Counted from the first letter of the stretch, positions 10,497 through 22,323 are shown. The stretch is 64,000 nt of DNA from Lycium barbarum (GCF_019175385.1 NC_083348.1:759001-823000); one strand, 5' to 3'. Notes: generated from the letters alone by a model not told the origin. A program made the numbers and translations.

Positions 10497-12152
10497 AGAT
10501 AAGCATATATAAGGTGATGTGGCATCTCTCTATGACCAATAATGGTATTTGTTTTTCTTTTTCTTTTTGTTCCTTTTTTTTTTTGGCCTTTTATTCTTCA
10601 TTTGTTTACAAAATTTACTAAATAATTACATTAACAAAATCCTCTTACATTAAATAGGCCTGAGTCCAAACCACGTTCAACTTTGTAATAAATCCCAAGT
10701 AACCCTCTGTTTGATCCATTCCCACATAACAGAAACATTTATTCATAATCAAGCCTAAAGCCGTTTTTCCCTTGTAATTATAGTGACAATTCATTTCTGC
10801 CTTTTGATGCTTAGTTTTTTGTCTCATGTATATCTTCCTGTCTACTTTCCTTTCTGTATATGCCATTCTCCCTGTGGTATTCTTTTTAGATTGTCCATTA
10901 GAAAAAACAAAATAAATTTCATTTTTGTTCTTATTTTGTTATAATTTATATTCAGTAAATTAGTTTTTGGTATTTTCTTACAATTCTTATTCGTAGTTCA
11001 TTGATTTTTGGGATGTATTATTTCTTACAGGGATAAGGAGATCAAAGAAGAAGACCAAATGGTAGACATATGAGAAAGAAAAAATATATTTCATTTATGT
11101 TCTTATTTTGTCACAATTTACATTCAGTAAATTAGTTTTGATATTTTCTTACAATTCTTATTCGTAGTTCATCGATCTTTGTGATGTATTATTTCTAGCA
11201 GGGATAAGGAGATCAAAGAAGAAGACCAAACGGTGGACAGATGAAAAAGAAAACTAGAAAATCACTATGAAAAGATTTGAGGCTAAGGGCAATTAGTGTT
11301 CTTCAAATTTGACTTTGCCAAAAAAGTTATCTGATGGTCTTTTTGTACCACCTGCAATGTATCTAATTTTCTCAGACTCTGAATCTGGATAGTTAGATGA
11401 TTTGATTTTACTCAGACTTATTGTTTAATTGCTCTTTTCCTTCAGAAAAATGGCTTGATCCCCTCTTTGTTCATCGTTTTCGCTACATAAGGTGATTATT
11501 GAAGATGTGATAAACCGTCAAAGAATACATTGAAAAAGAATTGTCTACATAAATTAATTGATTATATTTTTCATTCCCATTATTTTTGCATGCTAAAGGG
11601 TTTTAGCATTAACAGATTATGTCTGTAAAATTAAATGTCATTTTTAAATATGCAATTAAAATTGAATTGAATGTTTTATTTGTACTATTATCATAGCTAT
11701 AGATGAAATCTACGAAATTTTAGTTTAATTTTACCTTTTTTTTAGTACTCTTTAAAACTTAATAAATTACATAAGTTTAATTGATAACGTATATTAAATT
11801 GTATATTACATAGAAATATATGCTCCAAATAACACAAATGTATGAATTAGCTAATACTCTTGACACCAAACGGATGTTGGTAATTTTCTTCCATAAAATT
11901 ATGATAGTATCTAAATTCATTATTGGGAACTAACAATTGTTTCAAAGTAACATACCAACTATTTGCTTTCATTAGTAAAGTCCACCAGATGGTTGTTTCC
12001 ATTTTGCATTTTATTTGAAATCTCAAAAGTCTCTACTAAAAAAAATTGTCTTGTATTAAAGAGCTCAAGATTAAAGTGTAACTAAAATATTTCACCCGAC
12101 ATGTTAACAAGTAATGGGGACAAATCTATATTTTCAATATTTTATATATTAA
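10115..12152. other. AT-rich non-coding DNA with tandem duplications
   Basis: No gene is supported. A ~170-bp unit is tandemly duplicated at about 10912-11080 and 11085-11255; both copies contain TTATTCGTAGTTCAT and GGGATAAGGAGATCAAAGAA. The phrase AAGGTGATGTG-Y-ATCTCTCTATG occurs at about 10268 and 10512, and a TA microsatellite lies at 10470-10495. The GGTGATGTGGC..CTCTCTATG phrase is one I have seen in plant Helitron-like repeats, but the ends cannot be placed. Confidence 0.5.
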
Positions 12153-12200
12153 CTAGACAGCTTATGCCCGTGCGCTGTGCACAGGCCCAACACTTTAGAT

Positions 12201-12201
<1 letters not shown>

Positions 12202-12277
<76 letters not shown>
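12202..12277. repeat. (AT)n/(AG)n compound microsatellite
   Basis: A run of about 20 AT dinucleotides passes directly into about 14 AG dinucleotides, just inside the left end of the Helitron-like block. Confidence 0.95.
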
Positions 12278-12279
<2 letters not shown>

Positions 12280-14299
12280 ATGTTATGTTTAAAACATGAT
12301 TAATATAACATTGTAGTTTGTGCTCCGTATCTAAAATTTTATAAATTAATGTTTGCTACGAATACAAAATCGGTAAATTTATTAATATTTTTTAAAAGAG
12401 AAGACTTGTTGTAGAAATTGATTTTCTATCTAAACGAAGAAATACTATTTTTTAATTGTTGGTAAATATTCTCGGTTTAGCTCAGTTTACTTGTCATGTT
12501 GTCTTTTGCATTAAATTCTATCTTATTTTAAAATATAAATATTTTAAGTATATTTAGTGAACATAATAACTTGATTTTGTCAATATGAGATACTATGTTC
12601 AAAACACGATTAATATAATATTATAGTTTGTGCTCCGTATTTAAAACTTTATTATATTAGTGTTTGCTACGAAAACGCATGGTGTTTAATATGGGGCCCA
12701 CATTTTTTTTTAACATTTTTTGTTTTTTAAATATGAGATTCACTTTTTTTTTCAATATTGCTTGATTTTGTTAATATGGGGTCCACTTTTTTTTTTCCCG
12801 TGAGTTTGGATGTGGTGGGTTCCACTTTTTTTTTTATACTGGATGGTGTTTAATATGGGGCCCACAATGTGGGATTCATTTTTTTTTTTATATATATTGC
12901 TTGATTTTGTCAATGTGGGATACTATGTTCAAAACACAATTAATATAACACTGTAATTTGTGCTCTGTATTTAAAACTTTATTATATTAGTGTTTGCTAC
13001 GAATACGCACGGTGTTTAATATGGGGCCCACAATTTCTTTTTTTTTTTAATATTGCTTGATTTTGTTGATATGAGGTTCACTTTTCTTTTTCCCGTGAGT
13101 TTGGATGTGGTGGGTGCCACTTTTTTTTTAATACTGGATGGTGTTTAATATGGGGCCCACATTTTTTTTAATATTAGTTGTTGTTTAATATATATAGGGC
13201 CCACAATGTTTTTTTTACAATTTTTTTAATGGGCCTGTTTAATATGGGGCCCAATTTTTTATTTTTTTTTATATATATTATGTTCAAAACACGATTGATA
13301 TAACATTGTAATTTGTGCTCCGTATCTAAAACTTTATTATATTAGTGTTTGCTAAGAATACAAAGTCTGCACTTTTTTTTTGACATTGTTTATTTTTTTA
13401 ATATGGGATTCATTTTTTTTTTATATATATTGCTTGATTTTGTCAATATGGGATACTATGTTCAAAACACGATTAATATAACATTGTAGTTTATGCTCTG
13501 TATTTAAAACTTTATTGTATTAGTGTTTGCTACGAATACGCACGGTATTTAATATGGGGCCCACAATTTTTTTAACATTGTTTGTTCTTTTAATATGGGA
13601 TTCACTTTTTTTTTTAATATTACTTGATTTTGTTAATATGGGTTCACTTTTTTTTTTTCCCGTGAGTTTGGATGTGGTGGGTTCTACCTTTTTTTTAATA
13701 CTGGATGGTGTTTAATATGGGGCCCACATTTTTTTTAATATTACTTGTTGTTTAATATATATGGGGCCCACAATTTTTTTTATGGGCCTGTTTAATATGG
13801 GGCCCATTTTTTTTTAAATGTACTATGTTCAAAACACGATTGATATAACATTGTAATTTGTGCTCCGTATCTAAAACTTTATTATATTAGTGTTTGATAC
13901 GAATACGCATGGTGTTTAATATGGGGCCCACTTTTTTTTTAACATTGTTTATTTTTTAAATATGAGATTCACTTTTTTTTTTTATAATACTGGTTGCTAT
14001 TTAATATGGAGCCCATAATTTTTTTTAAAATATTAGTTGTTGTTTAATATATATGGGATCCACAATTTTTTTTTTGTATAATTTTTTTTTTAGGGCCTAT
14101 TTAATATAAGGCCCAAAAGTTTTTTTTTTTTTAAATGGGGCCCATCAACGGATGACGAAGAGAGACGACCAAATTCCCTCTTCTAAGTAGTAGAGCAAAC
14201 ATTGACACCCCTACAAGTTCAAATAATTTGTGTATACACATACATACAAAATCTTTTTTTATTGTATATCTTAAAACCATATTAGGACCTTGTCTATAA

Positions 14300-14685
14300 A
14301 GGATTAAACAAAATTAGGCTACCTCCTACATTTGCATTACCTATTTTCTACGTTATCTTTTCTTTTTCCTTCTTCTTCTTCATTACCACTTCTTATTTTT
14401 TTTTTTTTTTTTTTTTTTCATTCAAGTTATAGCATATATCGATTTAAATGAGGAGTTTCATAGCGATCTTAATGTCTCTCAATATTCTTTCAGTCAGAGG
14501 ATTAAATATTAAGCAAAATCAAGCTACCTCTTCGGTTTGCATTACCCATTTTCTACGTTATTTTTTTCAACCTCTCTTCTTCATTACCTCTTTTTTTTCC
14601 GTTCAAGTTAACATGTATTGATTTAAATGAGAAGTTTCATGGCGATCTTAATGTCTCTCAATATTCTTTCAGTCAAAAGATTATA
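14300..14685. repeat. ~195-bp tandem duplication at the right of the Helitron-like block
   Basis: Both copies (about 14300-14495 and 14496-14685) contain TTTGCATTACC, TTCTACGTTA, poly-T, TTCAAGTTA, GATTTAAATGAG-R-AGTTTCAT, GCGATCTTAATGTCTCTCAA and TATTCTTTCAGTCA in the same order. They differ mainly in poly-T length and scattered substitutions. Confidence 0.85.
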
Positions 14686-14904
14686 TATAAATTGTCTAAA
14701 GAATCTTGAAAAAAATAGTATAATCATGAAAAGATGTTTCATTAATGAATATTATTTCTTCATAAAAATTATAGATTTATTAATATCTATTCATATTTTG
14801 TATATTTTTATGACCGCGTGTAGTGCGGGCAAATACACTAGTATACATATAAGTAAATGCTAAGTATCAGATTAGAATACCATACAATGAATCAACCATA
14901 ATTA

Positions 14905-15085
14905 TGAGCCTGTTTGGATGGGCTTAAAAAAAGTAGCTTATAAGCTGTTTTTTCTAAGCTAAGCCAAACGGGCCAACTTATTTTTTTGACTTATTTTAAG
15001 CACGAAATGACTTATAAGATGACTAGTCAAACACTCAAAGCTGTTTTCAGCCATTTATAAGCTAAGCCAAACGGTTTGGCTTTAT
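14905..15085. mobile_element. MITE-like element (GCCTGTTTGG type)
   Basis: The sequence begins GCCTGTTTGGATGGGCTTA and ends AAGCCAAACGGTTTGGC. It contains several copies of AGCTTATAAGCTG / AAGCTAAGCCAAAC in both orientations, giving a strongly self-complementary 180-bp block. This is a widespread Solanaceae MITE pattern. The exact ends and target duplication were not resolved. Confidence 0.5.
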
Positions 15086-16515
15086 TTGGGAACTGAGTAT
15101 TCATTGTATTTCTATTTAAATCCACGGAGTATTTCCTTTTTCATATTCCAAATGCAAACACAAAATGTTAGTATATTTGCTAGCTGTAATGCGTTACAAA
15201 GTGGGTCCTGAGATTTTAAAGTTTGCAAGGAAATATTAATTAAAAAAGTTATTACAAGTCATTTATGGTAATGTGTTTACATTTTCAAAGTTGAGTCTTC
15301 TCATTCCCATTATATGTATACGTTACTTTTATAGTTTTCAGTATTTTGTGAATTATCAGAAAAAAATTCAAACTGCCTTGAGTTTTTTTGGTTACCTAGC
15401 TTTTAATACATTCTTTAACCACACAGAATTTTAAAAATATTCATAACACCTTTGGTCTCTTCGCTTACCCACGTTTCTTTATTTATTAAAGAGTTGCAAT
15501 TAACCTTAATTATTTGGATGAATTGAAAAGTATGAAGACTTTGATTTGAAGCACGTAATTTTCTGAGAATTTTGAAACTGTACTTGTTTTCTTTCATTAT
15601 TTATTAAAGTTGTGTAATTAAACCTCTTAAGTACTCTTAAACCTCCTTTATCTTCTCGCCTTCCCTCAAATTCACATACTATATAGTACGATCATATACA
15701 TGTTTCCAGTCCCATATCCAATTGGTTCCGAATTTTGTGCTAGCAGCGCAGGGGCTTTCTATAGTATTATTATGATAATAATAAAGCCCGATTCCTGTTA
15801 TCTATTATCCGACTATGCGAATGATGGAAGACGGTCGCTACTATATTGGAACTTGGGAAATTTTGTAGTTGAAGGTGAAGGGAGTAGTTATAGATGGCAA
15901 TGGAGATTGTTGGTTTTCAGTCACTATATTACATTGAATAATGCACAATTTTCACTTTCTGTTTTCCTTTGCAAGAATGTAATTCAACAAGTCAACAACA
16001 CTTCACATTCATTAACCTTTTTATCATAATTGCCCAAATTTGAACGTAAGAAACTTTAAAGTTCAGAATTCATAAAAGAAAAATATTTGACAAATTCTGA
16101 AAATGCACAGTATTCTATCCGCCATCGCATGTATCAATCTTGGAATAACCATTGTGTGTGAAGCCTTTGCGAAAGAAGCAAGAATAAGTTCACATTTCAG
16201 CACTGATTTTTGTAACAGATTAAATAGTTACCGCGAATACTTTTTATTTTTGTTTACTTTTTTGGATAATTTGATTTTAGTGCTCGATAGGACGCATAAG
16301 AAGGATAAGAACAATGGTTATGTTGCTATTTCAATTAATCTCTTAGAGGTGAGAAGTGTTGTGGCAAAATTACTATTTTTCTCTCCTCTGTATTCACTTT
16401 GTAATACATAATGCCTGATGATGAAAGAAATATTAGACGTTGTGTTGTGACTGCATATTCGGCATAGAGTTTATGACACAATTGTAAAAGAAATTACAGA
16501 AGAATAAAATTGCAT
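15086..16515. other. AT-rich stretch without a recognised feature
   Basis: Short open frames occur (for example 15700-16029 and 16103-16411) but show no domain, no biased composition and no recognisable family, and are best taken as chance. I see no RNA gene or repeat here. Confidence 0.5.
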
Positions 16516-17461
16516 ATGAGCTGGTGAGAGCTTACTCTAGAAAACATATTTCACCTAGATGCATGGTTAAAATAGATCTACAAAAAGCATATGATCCTGT
16601 GGAGTGGATTTTTTTGGAGCAAATACTGGTAACTCTATGTTTTCCTATGAAATTCATCCACTGGATTATGGAATCTGTGCAAACAGTCCATTACTCTATT
16701 CTGATCAATGGTGCCACTTCTGAGTCTTTCAGTGCTGCTAAGGGACTCAGACAAGGGACCCAATTTCTCCCTATCTGTTTGCAATTGCCATGGAATATCT
16801 TAGCAGAAGTTTGCATACTCTTAAGGAGAATAAGGAATTTAGATTTCATCCCAAATGTGCTAGACTTGGCATCACCCATTTGTGTTTCGCAGATGACCTC
16901 CTACTCTTTGCCAGAGGGGATTCTGCTTCCATATCTGCCTTATATCAGTGTTTTCAAGTATTTTCTCAGGCTTCAGGGTTACAAGCAACTATTGGTAAGA
17001 GCTCTTTCTACTTTGGTGGTGTCAATCCTACAGTCCAAAATACACTATTGCAGCAGTTTGGATTTGGCCTGGGGAAACTTCCATTTAAATATCTGGGCAT
17101 TCCTCTTTCCACAAAAAAATTGACCATAGTTCATTGGATTCCTCTAGTAGAAAAGATTGTAGCTCGGATCTCATCATGGACTGCTAAGAAACTTTCCTAT
17201 GCAGGAAGGACTTAACTAGTGCAATCTATTTTATTTGGTATACAGTCTTACTGGTCACAGTTGTTTGTCATACCTGCTAAAATCTTGAAGGTGATAGAAA
17301 GTTACTGCAGAAGCTTCATATGGTCAGGCACCAACAACATCACTAAAAGGGCATTAGTGGCTTGGCATAGGATGTTTCTTCCTAAATCAGTTGGAGGACT
17401 TAACCTCATTAATATTTAGCTTTGGAATAAGGAAGCAATAGCAAAAACTTGTTGGGACTTG
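16516..17461 (+). pseudogene. LINE reverse transcriptase (5'-truncated), upstream half
   Basis: The segment starts abruptly with ELVRAYSRKHISPRCMVK, inside the reverse transcriptase domain of a plant L1-type LINE; the endonuclease and ORF1 are missing. Conserved blocks include KIDLQKAYD, AKGLRQG and, after a frameshift near 16790, the catalytic LCFADDLLLF (F-A-D-D box), then FKYLGIPLS. A stop interrupts the frame at about 17213 and another near 17417. It is interrupted at 17461/17462 by the chromovirus and resumes at 23254. When active it would copy LINE RNA by target-primed reverse transcription. It is dead from truncation, shifts and insertion. Confidence 0.9.
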
Positions 17462-17958
17462 TGTGATGACCCGCCACGTCATCATGCCAACTAGAGCTAT
17501 TTTTGCCATGTGGATGCTTACATGGGAAAAAGTCTAGCATGTGTTGGATGATTCTAGAGCTATGGAGATTCTTATGGAGATGCTCTAGATATTTATGGAC
17601 TTGCTAGAAGATTCCTTAGGAAGACCTTAGAATATTCTAGCCTGGTGGATAATTCTAGAGAAGGAAATTCTTTATAAATATGTAGGGACTTATACATTAA
17701 TTATTATTTGCATACTAGTCCCTAGGTGAGTGGCATCCATTTTTAAAATCCATCAAGCAAAAATCAATCAAGTTTTATATAATAAAAACCTTCTTTCTAG
17801 CAAATTTCTCGTCTTATTCAATTACTATTCCCTTAGCGATCTTGAGTGTAGTACTCTAGGCTGACTTGGCATAGCAAGATTGTGAGCAAGTTGTGCAAGA
17901 ACGTGAGCGAGTTGTCAAGTGCCGCACGTGCGCTTAGTTGAAGACTAAGGACGTGACA
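17462..17958 (+). repeat. 5' LTR of the chromovirus (497 bp), TATA region deleted
   Basis: It begins TGTGATGACC and ends ACGTGACA. Compared with the 3' LTR it lacks about 14 bases around position 17730, exactly where the 3' LTR has AGTATAAATAGAGGGA. The element's own promoter copy has therefore lost its TATA box. Two perfect GAAnnTTC dimers (17607-17614 and 17630-17637) resemble heat-shock-element units. Confidence 0.9.
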
Positions 17959-17961
17959 ACG

Positions 17962-17973
17962 TGGTATCAGAGC
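17962..17973 (+). other. Met-tRNA primer binding site of the chromovirus
   Basis: TGGTATCAGAGC lies three bases after the 5' LTR end. This is the standard plant initiator-Met tRNA priming site. Confidence 0.93.
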
Positions 17974-17992
17974 GAAGGTTACGACTAAGGGA

Positions 17993-19356
17993 ATGACAAA
18001 CGACGGAGAAATCAACGCTGCTAAAACCCAAGCCAACGTCATCCAGGATGCTGCTGGCAAGAAAGGCCATACCAAAAAGAGGATTGCCGCCAACCAGAGC
18101 CAAGAGGTGCCACCAAAGGTTGTGTCAAATGAAGGGCTTACATCCCAAGAACCATCTACCACTAAGGTGAGCGAGGATGACGTGGAAGTCTTGTCCGAGG
18201 ATGCCTCGCTCGGTAAAGAGTGGGTTATGAAGGTTAATGTAGGGATGGACGCCATCGACATATTTGGCCAACGTTTAGGCAAGGTGGAGGGCACTCTTAG
18301 CGTTCTTAAGGGGCATACTTTTGAAGAAATTGAAAGCATCCGAAATGACTTGGAGGGGCGTATGCAGGCTGAGATTGAGGTAAAGCAAACCATCACTGCC
18401 TTAGAGTGCAGACTCATAGAGGCGTTGAGTACTATCGATGCCATGAAGGCAAAGGCAGTGGCACTTGAAGAGCAAGTCAACGTTTGTGTGACCGAGGCAG
18501 CCAACAATATTGTCATGACGAGGGAGGCTAAGATCGAGGCTCCCAAGCCACCAGTGTTCAAAGGGTTTCGTGATGCACAAGAGGTGGAGAACTTTCTTTG
18601 GCACTTGGGGAACTATTTTAGGCATGGAAAAGTGAGGGACGATGAGGCCAAGATCAACACCGCTGTGTTGTACCTAACAGAGACTGCCATGCGATGGTGT
18701 AGAAGAAAGGTCGCCGATGCTGACAGAGGTCTATGCACAATCAACACATGGGATCAGTTCAAGAATGAGTTCAAGCGACAGTTCTTCCCAAATAATTTCG
18801 CGCAAACTTAGAGAGTTGAAGCAGACAGGGAGAATGCGCGACTATGTCAAGGAGTTCACTACCCTTATGCTTAAAATTCACAAGCGATGACTTGTTATTT
18901 CACTTCATGGACGGGTTGCAGAACTGGTCTAAGCAAGAGTTGCAACGTTGGAAAGTCAGGGATATAGACCAAGCCATAGTGGAGGCCGAGTCTTTGATGG
19001 ATTTCAAGCATGACAAACGCGACAAAGGCAAAGGTAATGAGTCAAGGGGTGGCAATGCCAAAGGTAGGGGAGACCGTGGTAAGAACAAGGAGTCTCAACA
19101 ACACTACTCCAGGATTCAAAATGCTAACAAGTTCGACGATAAAAAGTCAAGTGGTCGTCAAGTCTATACTGAGAAGAAGGCGCAGATCGAGAAGAAGGGA
19201 TGCTACATATGTGGAGGACCACACGGCTTCAGAAATTGCCCCGACTTGAAGAGCCTCAATACAATAGTCCGTGAACAAAAAGAGCAGACGCAAGGAGAGA
19301 GTTCGGGCACCGCCCAGTTAGGTATGATAAGCATATGTGGCGCTGTCAAAAAGTAA
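17993..19356 (+). pseudogene. gag of the chromovirus (frameshifted)
   Basis: The frame starts with ATG at 17993, 20 bases after the primer binding site, and runs 272 codons. It then hits a stop at 18809-18811, after a frameshift near FPNNFAQT, and continues in another frame at 18844-19356. The first part has a coiled-coil-like stretch (about residues 85-160) and the gag core (PKPPVFKGFRDAQEVENFLWH...AMRWCRRK). The second part ends with CYICGGPHGFRNC, a C-x2-C-x3-H-x4-C zinc knuckle, after a basic Lys/Arg/Gly-rich region. Gag would build the particle and bind RNA. One frameshift makes it non-functional. Confidence 0.9.
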
Positions 19357-19371
19357 CCTATCCAACCCGAC

Positions 19372-19863
19372 TTGAATAAAAATCAATACGTGGATCTCAC
19401 CATAAAAAACAAGCTCGCTCGTGCATTGGTGGACACTGGAGCGACTCACAATTTTGTGACCGAGGCTGCTGCGAAGAGACTAGAGTTGAAGCTCACTCCA
19501 ATTAACGCCCTCGTCAAGACCGTGAATGCTAAGCCAGAAAATGCTCGTGGTGTAGCTAATGGCGTTAGGGTCAAATTGGGTGATTGGAAAGGTACGACAA
19601 ATTTTACCGCCACTACTATGGATATCTTTGACATTGTTCTGGGGCAAGAGTTCTTTAGGCATTGCCACGCGATGATCGACCCTTACCTCAAACGTCTTTT
19701 GGTCTTGGAGCGAGAAGGAGCTTGCATGGTGCCTACGGTGACTATGCCGTATGCAAAAGGCCAAACACAACTTTCAGCTATGCAGCTAATCAGAGGGCTT
19801 AAGAAAGGAGAGTCGACATTCATGGCAACCATTGCAAGTTTGGAAGAATACAAGGGTCCCTAG
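19372..19863 (+). pseudogene. Aspartic protease domain of the chromovirus pol
   Basis: The segment contains ARALVDTGATHNFV, the D-T-G-A active-site signature of retroviral-type aspartic proteases, followed by a DIVLGQEFF block. It opens 15 bases after the gag stop at 19354-19356 and closes at a TAG (19861-19863). Protease would cleave Gag-Pol into its parts. The catalytic residues are kept here; the lesions lie on either side. Confidence 0.88.
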
Positions 19864-19890
19864 AAGACACTGCGGCCTTGCATAGAGAAG

Positions 19891-21109
19891 TTGTTCGAGG
19901 AGAACAAAGATGTCATGCCCGATGAGCTACCTAAGCACTTGCCTCCTAGACGTGAGGTGGATCATAAGATTGAGTTGGAGCCAGGGGCTAAGCCACCCGC
20001 ATTCACCCCTTATCGCATGGCACCACCTGAGTTGGAGGGGCTTAGGAAACAACTAAAGGAGTTACTCGATGCCCCCCACATTCGCCCATCGAAGGCACCC
20101 TTCGGTGCACCGATGTTGTTTCAAAAGAAGAAGGATGGATCATTGCGCTTATGTATAGACTATCGAACACTTAATAAGGTCACAGTGAAGAATAAGTACC
20201 CGATCTCGCTCATTGCTGACTTATTTGATAGACTTGGACAAGCCAAGTACTTTACCAAGGTGGATCTTCGCAAGGTACCAGGTTAGGATTGCAGAAGGTG
20301 ACGATCCGAAGACAGCCTGTGTGATGAGGTACGGAGCCTTCGAGTGGTTGGTGATGCCCTTCGACTTAAGCAATGCACCCGCTACATTTTGCACTCTCAT
20401 GAATGACATCTTTCATCCTTACCTGGATCAGTTCGTGGTAGTCTACTTGGATGATATAGTCATTTATAGCAACACCTTGGGGGAGCACGTGGAACACTTA
20501 CGAAAGGTTTTCCAAGTCTTGCGAGAGAATGAGCTATACATCAAGAGGGAAAAGTGCGAGTTTGCACAATCAAAGATGCACTTCTTGGGCCATGTCATTA
20601 GCAATGGCGAGCTACGCATGGATGAGTCAAAGGTACGGGCTATCCAAGAGTGGGAGGCACCTACAAGGGTAACAGAGTTGAGATCTTTCCTTGGCCTTGT
20701 TAACTACTATTGGAGTTTTATCGATGACTATTCAAGCAAGGCAGCACCCTTGACCGAGTTGTTAAAGAAGAACAAAACGTGGGGTTAGATGGAGCACTGC
20801 CAAAAGGCGTTTGAAGACCTTAAGGCAGCCGTGACACAGGACCCAATTCTAGCGCTGCCCGACTTTAGCAAAATGTTCGAGGTGCATATAGATGCTTCTG
20901 AATTTGCCATTGGGGTTGTCCTGATGCAAGATAGGCATCCCATAGCATTCGAGAGCCGCAAGTTGAACGATACGGAGCGGCGTTACTCGGTGCAAGAGAA
21001 GGAGATGACTGCAATCGTGCATTGTCTTCGCATATGGAGACATTATTTGCTAAGGTCGAAGTTCGTGGTCAAGACTGACAATGTGGCCACAAGATACTTT
21101 CGGACATAG
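19891..21109 (+). pseudogene. Reverse transcriptase and RNase H of the chromovirus pol
   Basis: The reverse transcriptase domain opens with [20 protein letters not shown] and [14 protein letters not shown]. It is broken by a small deletion and frameshift at about 20270, where DLRSGYYQ would be expected, and resumes with RIAEGDDPKTA, FEWLVMPF and FVVVYLDDIVIYS (Y-L-D-D catalytic box, about 20437-20470). RNase H follows after an in-frame stop (20786-20788, a Trp codon changed to TAG) with FEVHIDASEFAIG, YSVQEKEMTAIV and VVKTDN, ending at another stop at 21107-21109. The enzymes would copy the element's RNA into DNA; four or more lesions rule out activity. Confidence 0.9.
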
Positions 21110-21148
21110 AAGAAACTCACACCGAAACAGGCTAGGTGGCAAGATTTC

Positions 21149-22323
21149 TTGGCTGAGTTAGACTATGTGCTAGAGTATAAGCCAGGCAAGGGTAATGTTA
21201 TAGCCGATGCCTTGAGTAGAAAGGCCGAGCTTGCTGCTATCACTTCAGCAAGTTGGAATATCCGAGAGGCTATAAAGGAAGGCATGCAACATGATCCTAC
21301 AGCTAAGCAGCTTATGGAGTTAGCCACCCAAAGGAAGACGAGGCGCTTTTGGGTGGAAGATGGTCTATTGCTCACCACAGGTCGGAAGGTCTACATGCCG
21401 AAGTTTGGAGATATTAGGCGACGTATTATGAAGGAGAACCACGACACCTTGTGGGCCGGTCACCCAGGTCAACGCCGCACTAGAGCCTTGGTTGAGTCGG
21501 TCTACTATTGGCCGTGCATGCGTGAGGACATAGAGTGTTATGTGCGGACTTGTCTTGTGTGCCAACAAGACAAGGTTGAGCAAAGGCAGCCCGGAGGACT
21601 TTTGGATCCACTACCAATAGCGGAGCGTCCATGGGAGAGCGTGACTATGGACTTTATCACCTATCTACCGAAGTCCAACAGTTATGGCACTATCATGGTG
21701 GTCGTGGATAGATTTTCGAAGTATGCCACTTTCATGCCCGCTTCACTAGGATGTATAGCTAAGGAAGCCGCCAAACTATTCTTCAAGAACGTGGTGAAAC
21801 ATTAGGGCTTACCAAGGCATATCATCAGTAATTGAGACCCCCGCTTCACTAGGAACTTTTGGTGGGAGGTGTTCGACATACTTGGCATAGAGCTAAACTT
21901 TTCCACTAGTTTCCACCCGCAAACGGATGGATAAACAGAACGGGTCAATGCCTTATTGGAGTGCTATTTAAGGTATTATGTGAGTGCACATCAGAAGGAT
22001 TGGGCAAGGCTCTTAGACCTAGCCCAATTCTCCTATAACCTGCAACGGAGTGAGTCCACAGGTCGGACACCATTTGAGCTAGCCACAGGCCAACAACCAC
22101 AAACTTCACATTCACTACCGGCAGCGTTCGAGGGGAAGAATTTGGGGGCTTACCGTATGGCCAAGGGGTTCGAGGAGCAGCTTGACACTGCCAAGTCCTA
22201 CTTGGACAAGGCAGCAAAGAAAATGAAGAAGTTTGCCGACCGCAAGCGTCGTCCCATAAATTATAAAGTTGGGGATATGGTTTTGGTGAAGTTTAATTCG
22301 AGGCAGTTTAAAACACTACGGAC
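21149..22323 (+). pseudogene. Integrase of the chromovirus pol
   Basis: The frame first finishes RNase H (DYVLEYKPGKGNVIADALSR). It then shows the integrase zinc-binding HHCC region (HPGQRRTRALVESVYYWP...CLVCQQ) and the first part of the DDE core (VTMDFITYLPKS, first catalytic Asp). A TAG at 21803-21805 and a TGA-type break near 21832 interrupt the core. The remainder continues to the third catalytic region (VNALLECYLRYYVS...W..LL..AQFSYN) in the frame at 21956 onward. The pattern of TAG/TAA changes at former Gln or Trp codons suggests decay by C-to-T change. Confidence 0.87.

Larger units (their letters stand above)
12153..14841. mobile_element. Helitron-like block with two opposed 3' ends and internal tandem modules
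   Basis: At the left edge the minus strand ends with a GC hairpin (complement of 12167-12186) and, 10 bases on, CTAG followed by T (12156-12153). At the right edge the plus strand shows CCGCGTGTAGTGCGG (14814-14828), then AAATACACTAG and T (14841). Both fit the Helitron 3' rule: short hairpin, about ten bases, CTRR, insertion in A|T. Between them lie modules repeated at least four times: ATATGGGGCCCAC, a poly-T run, GATTCACTTTTTTT, then TATGTTCAAAACACGATT...GTGCTCCGTAT. No Rep/helicase coding is present, so these would be non-autonomous. The 5' TC ends could not be placed. Confidence 0.5.

Noticed and set aside
12300..14100. Regularly recurring modules considered as a CRISPR-like or satellite array
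   Set aside because: Unit length and order vary, spacers are homopolymer-rich, and the sequence is clearly plant nuclear; a Helitron-like repeat block explains it better.
15700..16411. Two plus-strand frames of about 100 codons
   Set aside because: No recognisable domain, no biased coding composition and no neighbouring gene signals; length is within chance for this region.
17962..17973. TGGTATCAGAGC sites considered as tRNA gene fragments (also 40411-40422)
   Set aside because: No cloverleaf surrounds them; position next to LTR or viral leader identifies them as primer binding sites.
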